Part shown: positions 1 through 7,089 of the stretch, one piece after another
How positions within the stretch are numbered: the first letter of the stretch is position 1
Layout of the letters: each line of letters begins with the position of its first letter
Virus record (IMG/VR): IMGVR_UViG_3300015263_000383
Span: 1-25,854 of that record
Length of the DNA: 25,854 nucleotides
Source: a virus
Strand: one strand, 5' to 3'
Notes under the pieces: model-generated
What the model was told of the DNA's origin: nothing
The model's input: the letters and a program-made list of their open reading frames with translations, nothing else
Databases searched by the model: none
Program-made: the position numbers and the translations under genes

Positions 1-4
1 TGTT

Positions 5-130
5 ATGCCACCAGACGTTAATATCTTGGCAAAAGCGAGCATGGCGTTAGAAGAATTGAAAGCCGCCATCTTGCCGAAAGCAAATCCTATCGCCGCGAAC
101 CCGAGCGACGGGACGCGAGGCGAGCGGTGA
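5..130 (+). CDS. Small hypothetical protein (41 aa) or 3' end of a gene entering from upstream
   Basis: An open frame reads from the window edge through ATG at 5 to TGA at 128-130. It would give a 41-residue soluble, Ala/Lys/Pro-rich peptide with a helical middle (ALEELKAA) and a Pro/Asn/Gly-rich tail. The frame is still open at base 2, so this may be the C-terminal end of a longer gene. Its stop overlaps the GTG of the next small ORF (GTGA), which is the junction style used throughout this phage and supports it being translated. Function is not recognised. Confidence 0.4.
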   Translation: MPPDVNILAKASMALEELKAAILPKANPIAANPSDGTRGER

Positions 131-231
131 CGGGCGAATACCAAGAAGGCAGATTGGGATGGGATGTGGGAGATATGGTAGTCCCACGCCCCCTCACTCT
201 CGCTTCAAAACACCGCATACCAGGCAAATAG
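127..231 (+). CDS. Small hypothetical protein, 34 aa, GTG start
   Basis: GTG at 127 overlaps the upstream TGA (GTGA), and the frame runs 34 codons to TAG at 229-231. The peptide begins MTGEYQEGRLGWDVGDMVV and ends in a basic segment. No family is recognised. It is supported only by the four-base stop/start overlap and a plausible amino-acid composition. The last 27 bases overlap an open frame on the opposite strand, so one of the two may be spurious. Confidence 0.3.
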   Translation: MTGEYQEGRLGWDVGDMVVPRPLTLASKHRIPGK

Positions 232-441
232 CCCCACAATCAGGCACATATGCGCGTAACCGATGTTATGTAAAGCGTATGTCTCCCACCTGGCAGGCAT
301 AAAGGGCTGAAATATCTGGTAGATTCTCCACTTGAGGGGCTAGACCCCCCTTTGAGGGTCGATGGGAATTGGCACCTCCCATCTCCACATTTTACGGGAC
401 TAGAACTCCTGGTCCCCCATTGCAGCCACATAGAATCCCAT
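205..441 (-). other. Opposite-strand open frame interrupted by two amber codons
   Basis: Read on the minus strand from ATG at 441 to TGA at 207-205, this frame is protein-like but carries TAG at 402-400 and TAG at 342-340. The pieces are 13, 19 and 44 codons long. Internal ATGs lie at 390 and 300. The last piece, from 300, is a 31-residue peptide ending in an aromatic hydrophobic segment (CLIVGLFAWYAVF) that could span a membrane. The frame is open further upstream to 501 but has no start there. It could be a decayed gene, a gene needing amber suppression, or chance. The standard code is clearly used elsewhere in the window. Confidence 0.25.
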
Positions 442-503
442 GTAACCGCCTGAGAAGCCCTGTAGGGCACGATCAGGGTCCGAGTAATACCGAGTAGAGG
501 GTT
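232..503 (+). other. Stretch without a convincing + strand gene
   Basis: On the + strand the ORFs here are very short. A 59-codon open stretch from 274 to the TGA at 451-453 lacks an ATG, GTG or TTG start. The region has a GC-rich partial inverted repeat near 335-350 without a T-run and a 7-base direct repeat just before the next gene. No convincing promoter was found. It precedes a run of overlapping genes that begins at 504, so it is the natural place to look for a promoter of the glycan cluster. Confidence 0.4.
480..496 (+). repeat. Tandem 7-base direct repeat, 10-base period
   Basis: CCGAGTA occurs at 480-486 and again at 490-496, one helical turn apart, ending seven bases before the ATG of the first glycosyltransferase gene. 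The downstream AGAGGG (496-501) is the only purine-rich ribosome-binding candidate for that gene and is very close to the start. The repeat may be chance or a protein-binding site. Confidence 0.25.
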
Positions 504-1577
504 ATGAGAGTACCTGAGCGTATCGCCAGAGAGTACGAATTACATAGTTACGTCCTGAACGAGACAGATTGGACGGAACTAGAGAAAAAGAGGATGAAGA
601 AACGCATCCTCAAGATCCTGAAAAGGGACGGAACCCTCAATATGCAGGCCTTCCCCCCGGAATATCGGTGGGATTACTGCTCCTGCAGGCTTAAACACGG
701 GCTTTTCAAGGATTGGGACGGGTGGGAGTTCCGCTCCCCCTGGATGATGACCTTCCTGGGGATGCATGGGGTCAAGTGCCCCATCCCCCGTTGGGACGGC
801 AAACCGGTAAAACACCTCGTTGTGTTGGGCGAACAGGGGTTGGGGGACGAGATATTGTTCCTCTCGGCCCTTCCAGAGCTGATTGTTCGCTACGGTAGGG
901 ATTGCATCGAGTGGGTCGGTTACGAGAAACTGAACCCCGTTGTAGAACGTTCCTACGGAATCAGGACTTCCCCGCGTAAATTGCTCGGTGAAATCACCGA
1001 AGGCGACGCCGTGATGGCCTCTGGCGACCTTTTCCAGTGGTATAGAAGGGATAAGTCGCATTTCCCAAGAAAACCCTTCCTCAAGCCCGACCCCGAAAAG
1101 GTCGAGCATTGGCGAAATTGGCTGTCCCAGTACGGGGATCGGCCAAAAATCGGCATTTCGTGGTATTCTCGCCACGGATACCTCGACCCGAAAGACCTGA
1201 TGACCGAAAAGGAAGGAGTCTACTTTGACCTTCAATACAGACCGAGTAAAAAGGACGTTCCTGAGCCTGGGATACCGCTTGCAAAGCCGCCTTTTGACGT
1301 TGGCGATGACTTTGAAAACCTGTTTGCTTTCGTTGCCGCGCTTGATTCTGTCGCTAGTGTCACCCAAACCCTCGTCCACGTCGCCGGAAGCATCGGCAAA
1401 GACTGCAAAGCCGTCATCCCGCCGAAAAACGGGGAAGTAAACTGGTACTTGTGGTACCATGAGTGCCGTTCGCTGGTAGAAAGGAACGGGAGTTGGCCCC
1501 ATCTCATCTATGGGAGCGTAAAGGTGTACGATTCGATAGAGTCATTCAAGAATGAGCCACGAACTAGCCTGTCTTGA
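504..1577 (+). CDS. GT-B glycosyltransferase, GT9/GT41-like, lacking TPR repeats
   Basis: This predicted cytosolic enzyme of 357 aa probably transfers a sugar from a nucleotide donor. The N-terminal Rossmann half has the GEQGLGDEILFLSALPEL motif at residues 109-126. This closely resembles the motif in the C-terminal catalytic part of TPR-containing O-GlcNAc-transferase-like proteins and the ADP-heptose transferase superfamily. The second half has IGISWYSR (216-223) and a C-terminal donor-site block, roughly LDSVASVTQTLVHVAGSIGK (280-299), with His292 and Lys299. The usual TPR array is absent and replaced by about 90 unrecognised residues. An in-frame TAG lies two codons before the ATG, which fixes the start. 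It is the first gene of the overlapping operon. Donor and acceptor are unknown. Confidence 0.75.
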   Translation: MRVPERIAREYELHSYVLNETDWTELEKKRMKKRILKILKRDGTLNMQAFPPEYRWDYCSCRLKHGLFKDWDGWEFRSPWMMTFLGMHGVKCPIPRWDGKPVKHLVVLGEQGLGDEILFLSALPELIVRYGRDCIEWVGYEKLNPVVERSYGIRTSPRKLLGEITEGDAVMASGDLFQWYRRDKSHFPRKPFLKPDPEKVEHWRNWLSQYGDRPKIGISWYSRHGYLDPKDLMTEKEGVYFDLQYRPSKKDVPEPGIPLAKPPFDVGDDFENLFAFVAALDSVASVTQTLVHVAGSIGKDCKAVIPPKNGEVNWYLWYHECRSLVERNGSWPHLIYGSVKVYDSIESFKNEPRTSLS

Positions 1578-1845
1578 CGAGATAAAGGGACGTTGCCTCG
1601 CCATATCCATCGCCTATATTGATACAGGCGTCAGGATGCGACCGGCAATCGAGCAGATCACCCGTACCATGTCCCAAGCCTCCAAGGGACCGCTGACGGA
1701 GAAGGAAGTAGCTGAAATCTCCGGTGAGCTATACTCACTGAGGGACTATTTGAAGGAAATCCTGGCCGAATACCCCGAGGTGAAGGGGGAGTTCGAGCCT
1801 ACCATCAAGGCAATCGACTACCTATTGGAGCCGGTGAGCAAATGA
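1552..1845 (+). CDS. Hypothetical helical protein, 97 aa
   Basis: This 97-residue acidic, mostly alpha-helical soluble protein has no signal peptide or membrane segment. It overlaps the end of the glycosyltransferase gene by 26 bases and the next gene by 4 (ATGA). A central stretch (SKGPLTEKEVAEISGELYSL) and a Leu-rich C-terminus look like a small helical bundle. No family is recognised. A small partner or assembly protein is possible but unsupported. Confidence 0.6.
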   Translation: MSHELACLDEIKGRCLAISIAYIDTGVRMRPAIEQITRTMSQASKGPLTEKEVAEISGELYSLRDYLKEILAEYPEVKGEFEPTIKAIDYLLEPVSK

Positions 1846-2051
1846 AAATTTACAGACTTGGGGACAAATCGTTTTTGGTTGATGATAGTGTTGTGTGCGG
1901 TGCCCTTGATGCCGCTGTTGAGCACATAAACCATGCTCATCTTAAGATTCAATACAAACATCAGCTAGATAGTGTTGTAGTTGATTTGAACGGATATGAG
2001 CAGGCCGCCATTGTTAAGATGTTAGGCCACGCAATGACGTTGGCCCTATGA
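1842..2051 (+). CDS. Hypothetical protein, 69 aa
   Basis: This 69-residue protein starts at an ATGA overlap with the upstream stop and ends at another ATGA overlap with the next gene. It has a beta-rich start (MKIYRLGDKSFLVDDSVV) followed by helical segments. Codons end in A or T noticeably more often than in the flanking genes, which may mean a separate origin. Function is not recognised. Confidence 0.6.
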   Translation: MKIYRLGDKSFLVDDSVVCGALDAAVEHINHAHLKIQYKHQLDSVVVDLNGYEQAAIVKMLGHAMTLAL

Positions 2052-2617
2052 ACATCATCATTGTCGGTCACGGACCATCCCTAAAGGGAAAGCAATTGGG
2101 GAAGTCCATAGACTCCTTCGACCTCGTTGTTCGGTTGAAGAACTCAGGCCCGGTCATCGGAACCGAGGATTACGGTAGCCGTGTGGACGTAGTTTGCATG
2201 TCCACCGAAGTCCTTGGCATCGGGCAGTTCATAAAGCCAGAGATGTTCTGGCTCTACCCCAAGCGCGGTACATACGATACCGAGGCTGTCGGTCACTTCA
2301 TGGGCAAGACGGGCGTAGCCGCCCTTGTTCCTTTGGAACTGTGCAACTCATGGAACGAGAAGTTCCGTGGACTCGGTGCGACACACTACAATATGTCCAC
2401 CGGCATGGCGGCTGTGGTCATCGCTTCCGCCCATCTGCGGCCCACCAATATCATCCTTGCCGGATTCGACACCTTGCTCGACCCGGAGGTGCCGTTTACC
2501 CGCAACGATGACATTCCGCGTACCGGGGTCGGCAAGATCGACCACGACTGGAAGAAGGAGCATGAACTCCTGATGGCTGTCTCCGACACATACAATGTGT
2601 CCTTGGGGAAGCTGTGA
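2048..2617 (+). CDS. GT29 (sialyltransferase)-like glycosyltransferase
   Basis: This 189-aa soluble protein resembles the GT29 fold. Residues 4-32 (IIVGHGPSLKGKQLGKSIDS followed by FDLVVRLKN) match the layout of the sialyl motif L, a glycine-rich nucleotide site followed by hD.VvR.kN. Residues 114-142 (YNMSTGMAAVVIASAHL, then GFDTLLD) match the S motif region. His166 and Glu171 in HDWKKE are placed like the VS motif catalytic His and Glu. It lacks the signal anchor of eukaryotic members, as expected for bacterial and phage homologues. The donor need not be CMP-sialic acid, since no sialic-acid synthesis gene is visible here. The start is fixed by an ATGA overlap. Confidence 0.7.
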   Translation: MNIIIVGHGPSLKGKQLGKSIDSFDLVVRLKNSGPVIGTEDYGSRVDVVCMSTEVLGIGQFIKPEMFWLYPKRGTYDTEAVGHFMGKTGVAALVPLELCNSWNEKFRGLGATHYNMSTGMAAVVIASAHLRPTNIILAGFDTLLDPEVPFTRNDDIPRTGVGKIDHDWKKEHELLMAVSDTYNVSLGKL

Positions 2618-3369
2618 TTGCTGTAACCACCTTTGCCCAGAAGCATTGGGAGACATACGGGAAGGAAATGCTCGAATCCTTCTCGAAAAACTGGCCGGGT
2701 GAGATCCACTGTTACGTGGATGAGATTCCCGACACCGAGTTCCCGAAAGTAACCTACAAGATGCTCCGCAAGGTCCACGGCCTTGTGCCGTTCATCCATT
2801 ATTGCGAGGCCATGTCGAGGTCGGCCTGCAAGAAGATGGACGTACCCTACGGTGAAAGGAACAACGTCACTCGCGGGATGATCGAAGGTAACTACTCGTA
2901 CACCTACGACGCCGTGAGGTTCTGTCACAAGGTGTTCGCGCAGCTCGACGCGCTACGCAAGAACGATGGGAAGGTGTTCTGGATTGACGCTGATTCGGTC
3001 GCCTTGAAGCCAATACCGGAGGAATTCCTTGAATCAACGTTCGACGGAAAAACCCTGTCCATATTGTCAAGGCCGGGGTTCTATACCGAAACGGGATTCG
3101 TTGGTTTTGACACTCAAGGAGATAGATTCGACGAATTTCTCGATTCCTACGAGCGGGTATACGGCAAGGGAATACTGTTTACACTACCCGGATGGCACGA
3201 TTGTTACGCTATTGATCGAGCCATCAACGATTCCCAGGTTCCGTACAACGATCTGGTTGGTGGGTGGAAACTGGGAGACAAGCTAGAAGTAATGGAGAAT
3301 ACCGTCCTCGGTGAGTATATCTACCACAAGAAGGGCAACCAGAAGTGGAAAAAATCAGCCTTGAACTAG
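2614..3369 (+). CDS. GT-A type glycosyltransferase with DxD motif
   Basis: This 251-aa predicted cytosolic sugar transferase opens with a beta-strand (IAVTTF) and a helix typical of nucleotide-sugar binding. It carries the metal-binding DxD as WIDADSVAL, with Asp125 and Asp127. A later His-containing segment (GWHDCYAIDRAIND) and a C-terminal YIYHKKGNQ strand resemble the acceptor and diphosphate-binding parts of GT-A enzymes. The GTG start at 2614 overlaps the previous stop (GTGA). The end overlaps the next gene by 25 bases. The TAG stop within this overlap shows that TAG is a normal stop codon here. The exact GT family is not identified. Confidence 0.65.
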   Translation: MIAVTTFAQKHWETYGKEMLESFSKNWPGEIHCYVDEIPDTEFPKVTYKMLRKVHGLVPFIHYCEAMSRSACKKMDVPYGERNNVTRGMIEGNYSYTYDAVRFCHKVFAQLDALRKNDGKVFWIDADSVALKPIPEEFLESTFDGKTLSILSRPGFYTETGFVGFDTQGDRFDEFLDSYERVYGKGILFTLPGWHDCYAIDRAINDSQVPYNDLVGGWKLGDKLEVMENTVLGEYIYHKKGNQKWKKSALN

Positions 3370-3896
3370 ATTGGCAGAACGACCCTTACGTTTGGTGCTA
3401 CCAAGAGGGTGTCTGGGAGCCTGAGTTCTACCGGGAGATGATCGAAAGCCTCCCTCCGTTCGACAAGTACCGCCAGTACAACAATATCTACCCCAACCGC
3501 TTCCTGTATCCCGCGAGGGACGGGATATGGGGTGAGGTGGAGAAACAGTTCATCGAACTGTTCGGTGAGAAGATTCGCGTCCAGCTGTGCCGGGACAAGC
3601 CCGGATACTCGATTGGCCCGCATACTGACGGACAGAAGGAGCGCATGACGCTCCTTTTCTATCTCGCCAAGGATGACTCTCATCCCGGTGTCGGAACTTC
3701 CGTCTACGTCCCCGTAAAGCGCGACTTTACATGCGACGGAAAGACGCACCATGAGTTCGCGGATTTCAGGAAACTCTGGACCGCACGTTATGTCCCCAAT
3801 TCCATGTTCGGGTTTGTCCGTAGCGACAACTCGTTTCATGGCGTTGAGCCAAGCCCCATTACGCGGGATCTGATACAGGTTTCCGTGTACCGATAA
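3345..3896 (+). CDS. 2-oxoglutarate/Fe(II)-dependent oxygenase
   Basis: This 183-aa protein has a double-stranded beta-helix dioxygenase signature. The iron ligands HxD are His93 and Asp95 in GPHTDG, the distal ligand is His165 in SFHGVEP, and the 2-oxoglutarate carboxylate-binding arginine is Arg174. This matches the prolyl-4-hydroxylase/PhyH-like superfamily in spacing and length. It would hydroxylate or otherwise oxidise a substrate using O2 and 2-oxoglutarate. The context suggests a sugar, glycolipid or virion-protein substrate, but none is proven. It starts at GTG 3345 inside the preceding gene. The stop TAA shares one base with the next ATG (TAATG). Confidence 0.8.
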   Translation: MEKISLELDWQNDPYVWCYQEGVWEPEFYREMIESLPPFDKYRQYNNIYPNRFLYPARDGIWGEVEKQFIELFGEKIRVQLCRDKPGYSIGPHTDGQKERMTLLFYLAKDDSHPGVGTSVYVPVKRDFTCDGKTHHEFADFRKLWTARYVPNSMFGFVRSDNSFHGVEPSPITRDLIQVSVYR

Positions 3897-4426
3897 TGCT
3901 TGAGTCATGGCATGATTACCGCGACGGCCCGCTGGTCGTCCTGTTTGGTAGTCAATGTGACATTTCAAGAGAACGTAAGGTATGGGAGTGGGAAAGATCA
4001 ACAAGCGGGATGAACAGGATGTTCTTCTACGATACCAATGGGCTGTGGTATCAGGAGCACATAGACGAGATTGTTGAGAGTCTGTCTGGGCTATCCCCGA
4101 TGGCATTGATAGGATGTTCAAGGGGCGGATACGCCGCGTTGTTGATAGCGTATCTGATAGGATCTTCCGCTATCGCGTATTCTCCTCAGACAATCCTGAA
4201 GGATTCGCGCTGGCCTGAGATAGAAAGGGCCCGCGCAATGTCGAAGTACCCGGATTTGTCGTTCATAACCGGGAATCACCATATTTATTATTGCAAGCAC
4301 AAGAAGGCCGATGCCTTTCACGCAGAACGAATGAAAGTTCATCTGCATCCTGTAGAGTGCGACACGCATATCGTGGCAAAGTTTGTCAAGGTTTTTGATC
4401 CAAGTGAGTCACTGGAGGCAGTTTGA
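3896..4426 (+). CDS. Alpha/beta-hydrolase-like protein
   Basis: This 176-aa protein has a nucleophile elbow GCSRGG with Ser75, preceded by hydrophobic strand MALIG and followed by a helix, as in alpha/beta hydrolases. A likely oxyanion-hole strand is VVLFGSQ at residues 14-20. The catalytic His is plausibly His158 in ECDTHIV. The acid residue is not obvious, and the protein is short for the fold, so a minimal esterase or deacylase is likely rather than certain. Within this cluster it could remove or transfer an acyl group on a glycan. No signal peptide is present. Confidence 0.6.
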   Translation: MLESWHDYRDGPLVVLFGSQCDISRERKVWEWERSTSGMNRMFFYDTNGLWYQEHIDEIVESLSGLSPMALIGCSRGGYAALLIAYLIGSSAIAYSPQTILKDSRWPEIERARAMSKYPDLSFITGNHHIYYCKHKKADAFHAERMKVHLHPVECDTHIVAKFVKVFDPSESLEAV

Positions 4427-5094
4427 AACCGAAGTTCCTTACGCCTAACCGCATCACCCAGAAACGGGCAGACAGGCTTTTGACGAAGGAGCCTGACACA
4501 ATCCGATGGATTGATAATATGTCGGGCATCCTGTACGACATTGGGGCTAATGTCGGGACATATTCAATCTATGCGGGCCTTCGCGGAATCACCGTATACG
4601 CCTTCGAGCCGGAGGCAAGCAATTACGCCCTGCTGAATGAGAACATCAAGAATAACAATCTGGACAACGTGCTGGCGTATTGCCTTGCGTTGTCTGACAG
4701 GCATGAATACGACTCTCTTTACCTGTCTACGACAGAGGTAGGCGGTTCCCTTCACGCATTTGGCGAGAAGCTGGATTACAAGTTACAGCACTTCAACCCT
4801 GTTTTCCGGCAGGGATGCATGTCCGTAACGCTGGATGAAATCAATCTTCCCAAGCCAGACCATATCAAGATCGACGTAGACGGTTTCGAGCACCTTGTTG
4901 TCGCTGGCGGGATGGGCAAGATCATGGACGCACAATCTGTCCTGATCGAGATTAACCATAATCTCAAGGAACATGAGCAGATCATAGATATCCTCGTTGA
5001 GCTTGGTTTCACGGTAAACCAAAGGGAAGCGGAAGAAGCTACGAGAAAGCATGGCCCCATGACCGGGGTTGGCAACGTGATCTTCCGCAAATGA
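4423..5094 (+). CDS. FkbM family SAM-dependent methyltransferase
   Basis: This 223-aa protein carries SAM motif I as YDIGANVGTYSIYAG (residues 38-52), the acidic post-I residue in YAFEPEASNY, and the FkbM-type core PDHIKIDVDGFEH. FkbM enzymes O-methylate hydroxyls of sugars or polyketides, so methylation of a sugar in the cluster product is the natural guess. The start is TTG at 4423, overlapping the previous stop (TTGA). It is backed by a strong GGAGG at 4414-4418, four bases upstream. It ends in an ATGA overlap with gmd. Confidence 0.85.
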   Translation: MKPKFLTPNRITQKRADRLLTKEPDTIRWIDNMSGILYDIGANVGTYSIYAGLRGITVYAFEPEASNYALLNENIKNNNLDNVLAYCLALSDRHEYDSLYLSTTEVGGSLHAFGEKLDYKLQHFNPVFRQGCMSVTLDEINLPKPDHIKIDVDGFEHLVVAGGMGKIMDAQSVLIEINHNLKEHEQIIDILVELGFTVNQREAEEATRKHGPMTGVGNVIFRK

Positions 5095-6017
5095 GGGCGC
5101 TTATATCGGGCGTTACCGGGCAGGACGGGCATTACCTGTCTGAGTTCCTTCTGGAAAAGGGTTACACCGTCTACGGGTTGATTCGCAGGACTTCATCTCC
5201 ACCCAGGGTTCCCAATGGGGTAATCGCCATCGAGGGCGATGTGATGGACCCCGGCACCGTCAAGATCGTGGAGAGGCTGAAACCGGACGAGGTATATAAC
5301 CTCGCCGGTCAGTCATACGTCCTTGAGTCGTTCAATACACCTCAAGCGACGTTCCACATCAACGCCTTCGGTTGCTTCAACATGATCGAGGGCGCGAGGC
5401 TTGCGAACGCCAAGTTCTACCAAGCCTCCACATCGGAGATGTTCGGGCTTAGTCCACCGCCGCACAACGAGAACACGCCGTTCTACCCGCGCAGCCCATA
5501 CGGTAACGCCAAGCTCGCCGCTCACTGGCACACCATCGGGTATCGAGAGCGGTTCAATATGTACGCCGTGGCGGGAATCCTGTTCAATCACGAATCCCCC
5601 CTTCGTGGGCATGAGTTCCTGTCGCAGAAGGTATGTACCGCAGCTGCCAGGATCAAGCTAGGCAAGCAGAACGAAGTGGAACTCGGCAACCTTGATGCAA
5701 GGCGCGATTGGGGTCATGCCAAGGATTTCGTTAAGGGCATGTGGATGATGCTCGAACAGCCGGAGCCGAGGGAGCTTGTCTTTGCTACCGGCGTGAATCA
5801 TTCCGTCCGTGACTTCGTGAAGAAGGCGTTTGATTGCGTTGGGCTTGACTGGACGAACCATGTCAAGTTCAACCCCAAGTTCCTGCGCCCCACGGAAGTC
5901 CCAGACCTTCTTGGCGACCCGACCGAGGCAAGAAAGCTAGGTTGGGAGCCAGAGTATACATTCGATGGTCTTGTAGAAGAAATGGTGGGGGCAGCCCTTG
6001 AGCGCGAATCCCGTTAG
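5091..6017 (+). CDS. gmd: GDP-mannose 4,6-dehydratase
   Basis: This 308-aa short-chain dehydratase/epimerase makes GDP-4-keto-6-deoxy-mannose from GDP-mannose. It has the NAD(P) motif GVTGQDG (residues 7-13), followed by the Gmd-typical GLIRRTSS. The active-site set is Thr114 and Glu116 in STSEMFG, with Tyr137 and Lys141 in YGNAK. The diagnostic GILFNHESPLRG segment is also present. The length is slightly below cellular Gmd proteins. It is the committed step for fucose, rhamnose, perosamine or colitose-type sugars. It overlaps both neighbours, and the following gene is a matching ColD-type enzyme, which suggests a two-step pathway. Confidence 0.9.
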   Translation: MRALISGVTGQDGHYLSEFLLEKGYTVYGLIRRTSSPPRVPNGVIAIEGDVMDPGTVKIVERLKPDEVYNLAGQSYVLESFNTPQATFHINAFGCFNMIEGARLANAKFYQASTSEMFGLSPPPHNENTPFYPRSPYGNAKLAAHWHTIGYRERFNMYAVAGILFNHESPLRGHEFLSQKVCTAAARIKLGKQNEVELGNLDARRDWGHAKDFVKGMWMMLEQPEPRELVFATGVNHSVRDFVKKAFDCVGLDWTNHVKFNPKFLRPTEVPDLLGDPTEARKLGWEPEYTFDGLVEEMVGAALERESR

Positions 6018-7089
6018 TTTTCCCACGGCAACCTCGACATGGGGCGAGGAAGAACGAGACGCCATCATCAGGGTCCTGGATTCAGGACGCATGACGATGG
6101 GCGAGAAAACAGAGGAATTCGAGGAAGCCTACGCCAAGTACGTAGGCACCCGTTATTGCGTGGCCGTCAACTCCGGGTCATCTGCAAACCTGTTGATGGT
6201 GGCGGTATACACGCTTCTTCATGGCCCCGGAACCGTTATTGTTCCAGCAATAGCGTGGGCCACTTCTTATGCGCCTTTCCAGCAATACGGCTGGAAGTTG
6301 AAGTTTGTCGATATTGACTGCAACACGCTGAACTATGACATTGGTGCGCTGAATGCCGTCTATGAGGTAGGCGACCTTATCCTTGCCGTCAACCTGCTCG
6401 GCAACCCAAACGACTTTGACGGGTTCCCTTCGGACGATGTTCTGGAGGATAACTGCGAGGCGATGGGTGCAACCTACATGGGGCAGGACTGCGGATCGTT
6501 CGGCCTGATGGCCTCCCACTCCACGTTCTTCTCCCATCATATGTGTACGATGGAAGGCGGGATGGTCACTACTGATGACCAGCTCCTATACGAGATGCTT
6601 GTCAGCGTTCGTAGCCACGGGTGGACGAGGCACTTCAAGGAAGGGAACGTGCATGGAGTAAAGCCGGAGAAGTTCACGTTCATCTACCCCGGATACAACG
6701 TGCGCCCGACAGAGATACAGTGTGCCATTGGAATCGAGCAGTTGAAGAAACTACCCGCTTTCGTGGAGCAGCGCCACAAGAACTACGAGTCGTTCAAGGA
6801 ATACGCCGCCTCGCAAGGATGGGGGTTCCAGCTTGAGGTGGACGGTGGGTATTCGTCAGCCTTCGGGTGCGCCCTGTTTTCAGACAAGATCGAGGCGATC
6901 AAGTGCTATTTCGACCTGAACGGCATTGACTACCGCCCGATAATGACCGGCAACTTCACCAAGTCGCCGTCCATCAAGTATTACCACTACGAGACATACG
7001 GAAGTCTACCCAACGCAAATTGGGTGGAGAGAAACGGGATCTTCGTCGGGAATCACCACTTCCCGGTTGACTGGAGTGTTCTAGGGTGA
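5998..7089 (+). CDS. ColD-like GDP-4-keto-6-deoxymannose 3-dehydratase (DegT/DnrJ/EryC1 fold)
   Basis: This 363-aa protein has the DegT/DnrJ/EryC1 PLP fold, with NSGSSANL near residue 58 and the conserved EDNCEAMGA block near 150. At the place of the usual Schiff-base lysine it has His180-His181 in FFSHHMCTMEGGMV. Loss of that lysine to histidine is the hallmark of 3-dehydratases such as ColD. These use PLP and glutamate to deoxygenate C3 of GDP-4-keto-6-deoxymannose, the product of the adjacent gmd. True aminotransferases such as perosamine synthase keep the lysine. The start is TTG at 5998, 20 bases inside gmd with a G-rich sequence upstream. The next usable start would remove conserved residues. 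Confidence 0.8.
   Translation: MSANPVSFPTATSTWGEEERDAIIRVLDSGRMTMGEKTEEFEEAYAKYVGTRYCVAVNSGSSANLLMVAVYTLLHGPGTVIVPAIAWATSYAPFQQYGWKLKFVDIDCNTLNYDIGALNAVYEVGDLILAVNLLGNPNDFDGFPSDDVLEDNCEAMGATYMGQDCGSFGLMASHSTFFSHHMCTMEGGMVTTDDQLLYEMLVSVRSHGWTRHFKEGNVHGVKPEKFTFIYPGYNVRPTEIQCAIGIEQLKKLPAFVEQRHKNYESFKEYAASQGWGFQLEVDGGYSSAFGCALFSDKIEAIKCYFDLNGIDYRPIMTGNFTKSPSIKYYHYETYGSLPNANWVERNGIFVGNHHFPVDWSVLG

Noticed and set aside
335-350. Inverted repeat AGGGG/CCCCT as a terminator
   Set aside because: The stem is only five base pairs and no T-run follows on either strand.
431-436. TAGAAT as a possible -10 promoter element
   Set aside because: No matching -35 element was found at the right spacing.
579-1502. 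307-codon open frame on the minus strand
   Set aside because: It lies wholly opposite the glycosyltransferase gene, has no overlap-style junctions and reads as an antisense shadow.
3366-4121. 251-codon minus-strand open frame opposite oxygenase and hydrolase
   Set aside because: The + strand oxygenase has intact iron ligands; the minus reading has no motif and crosses two genes.
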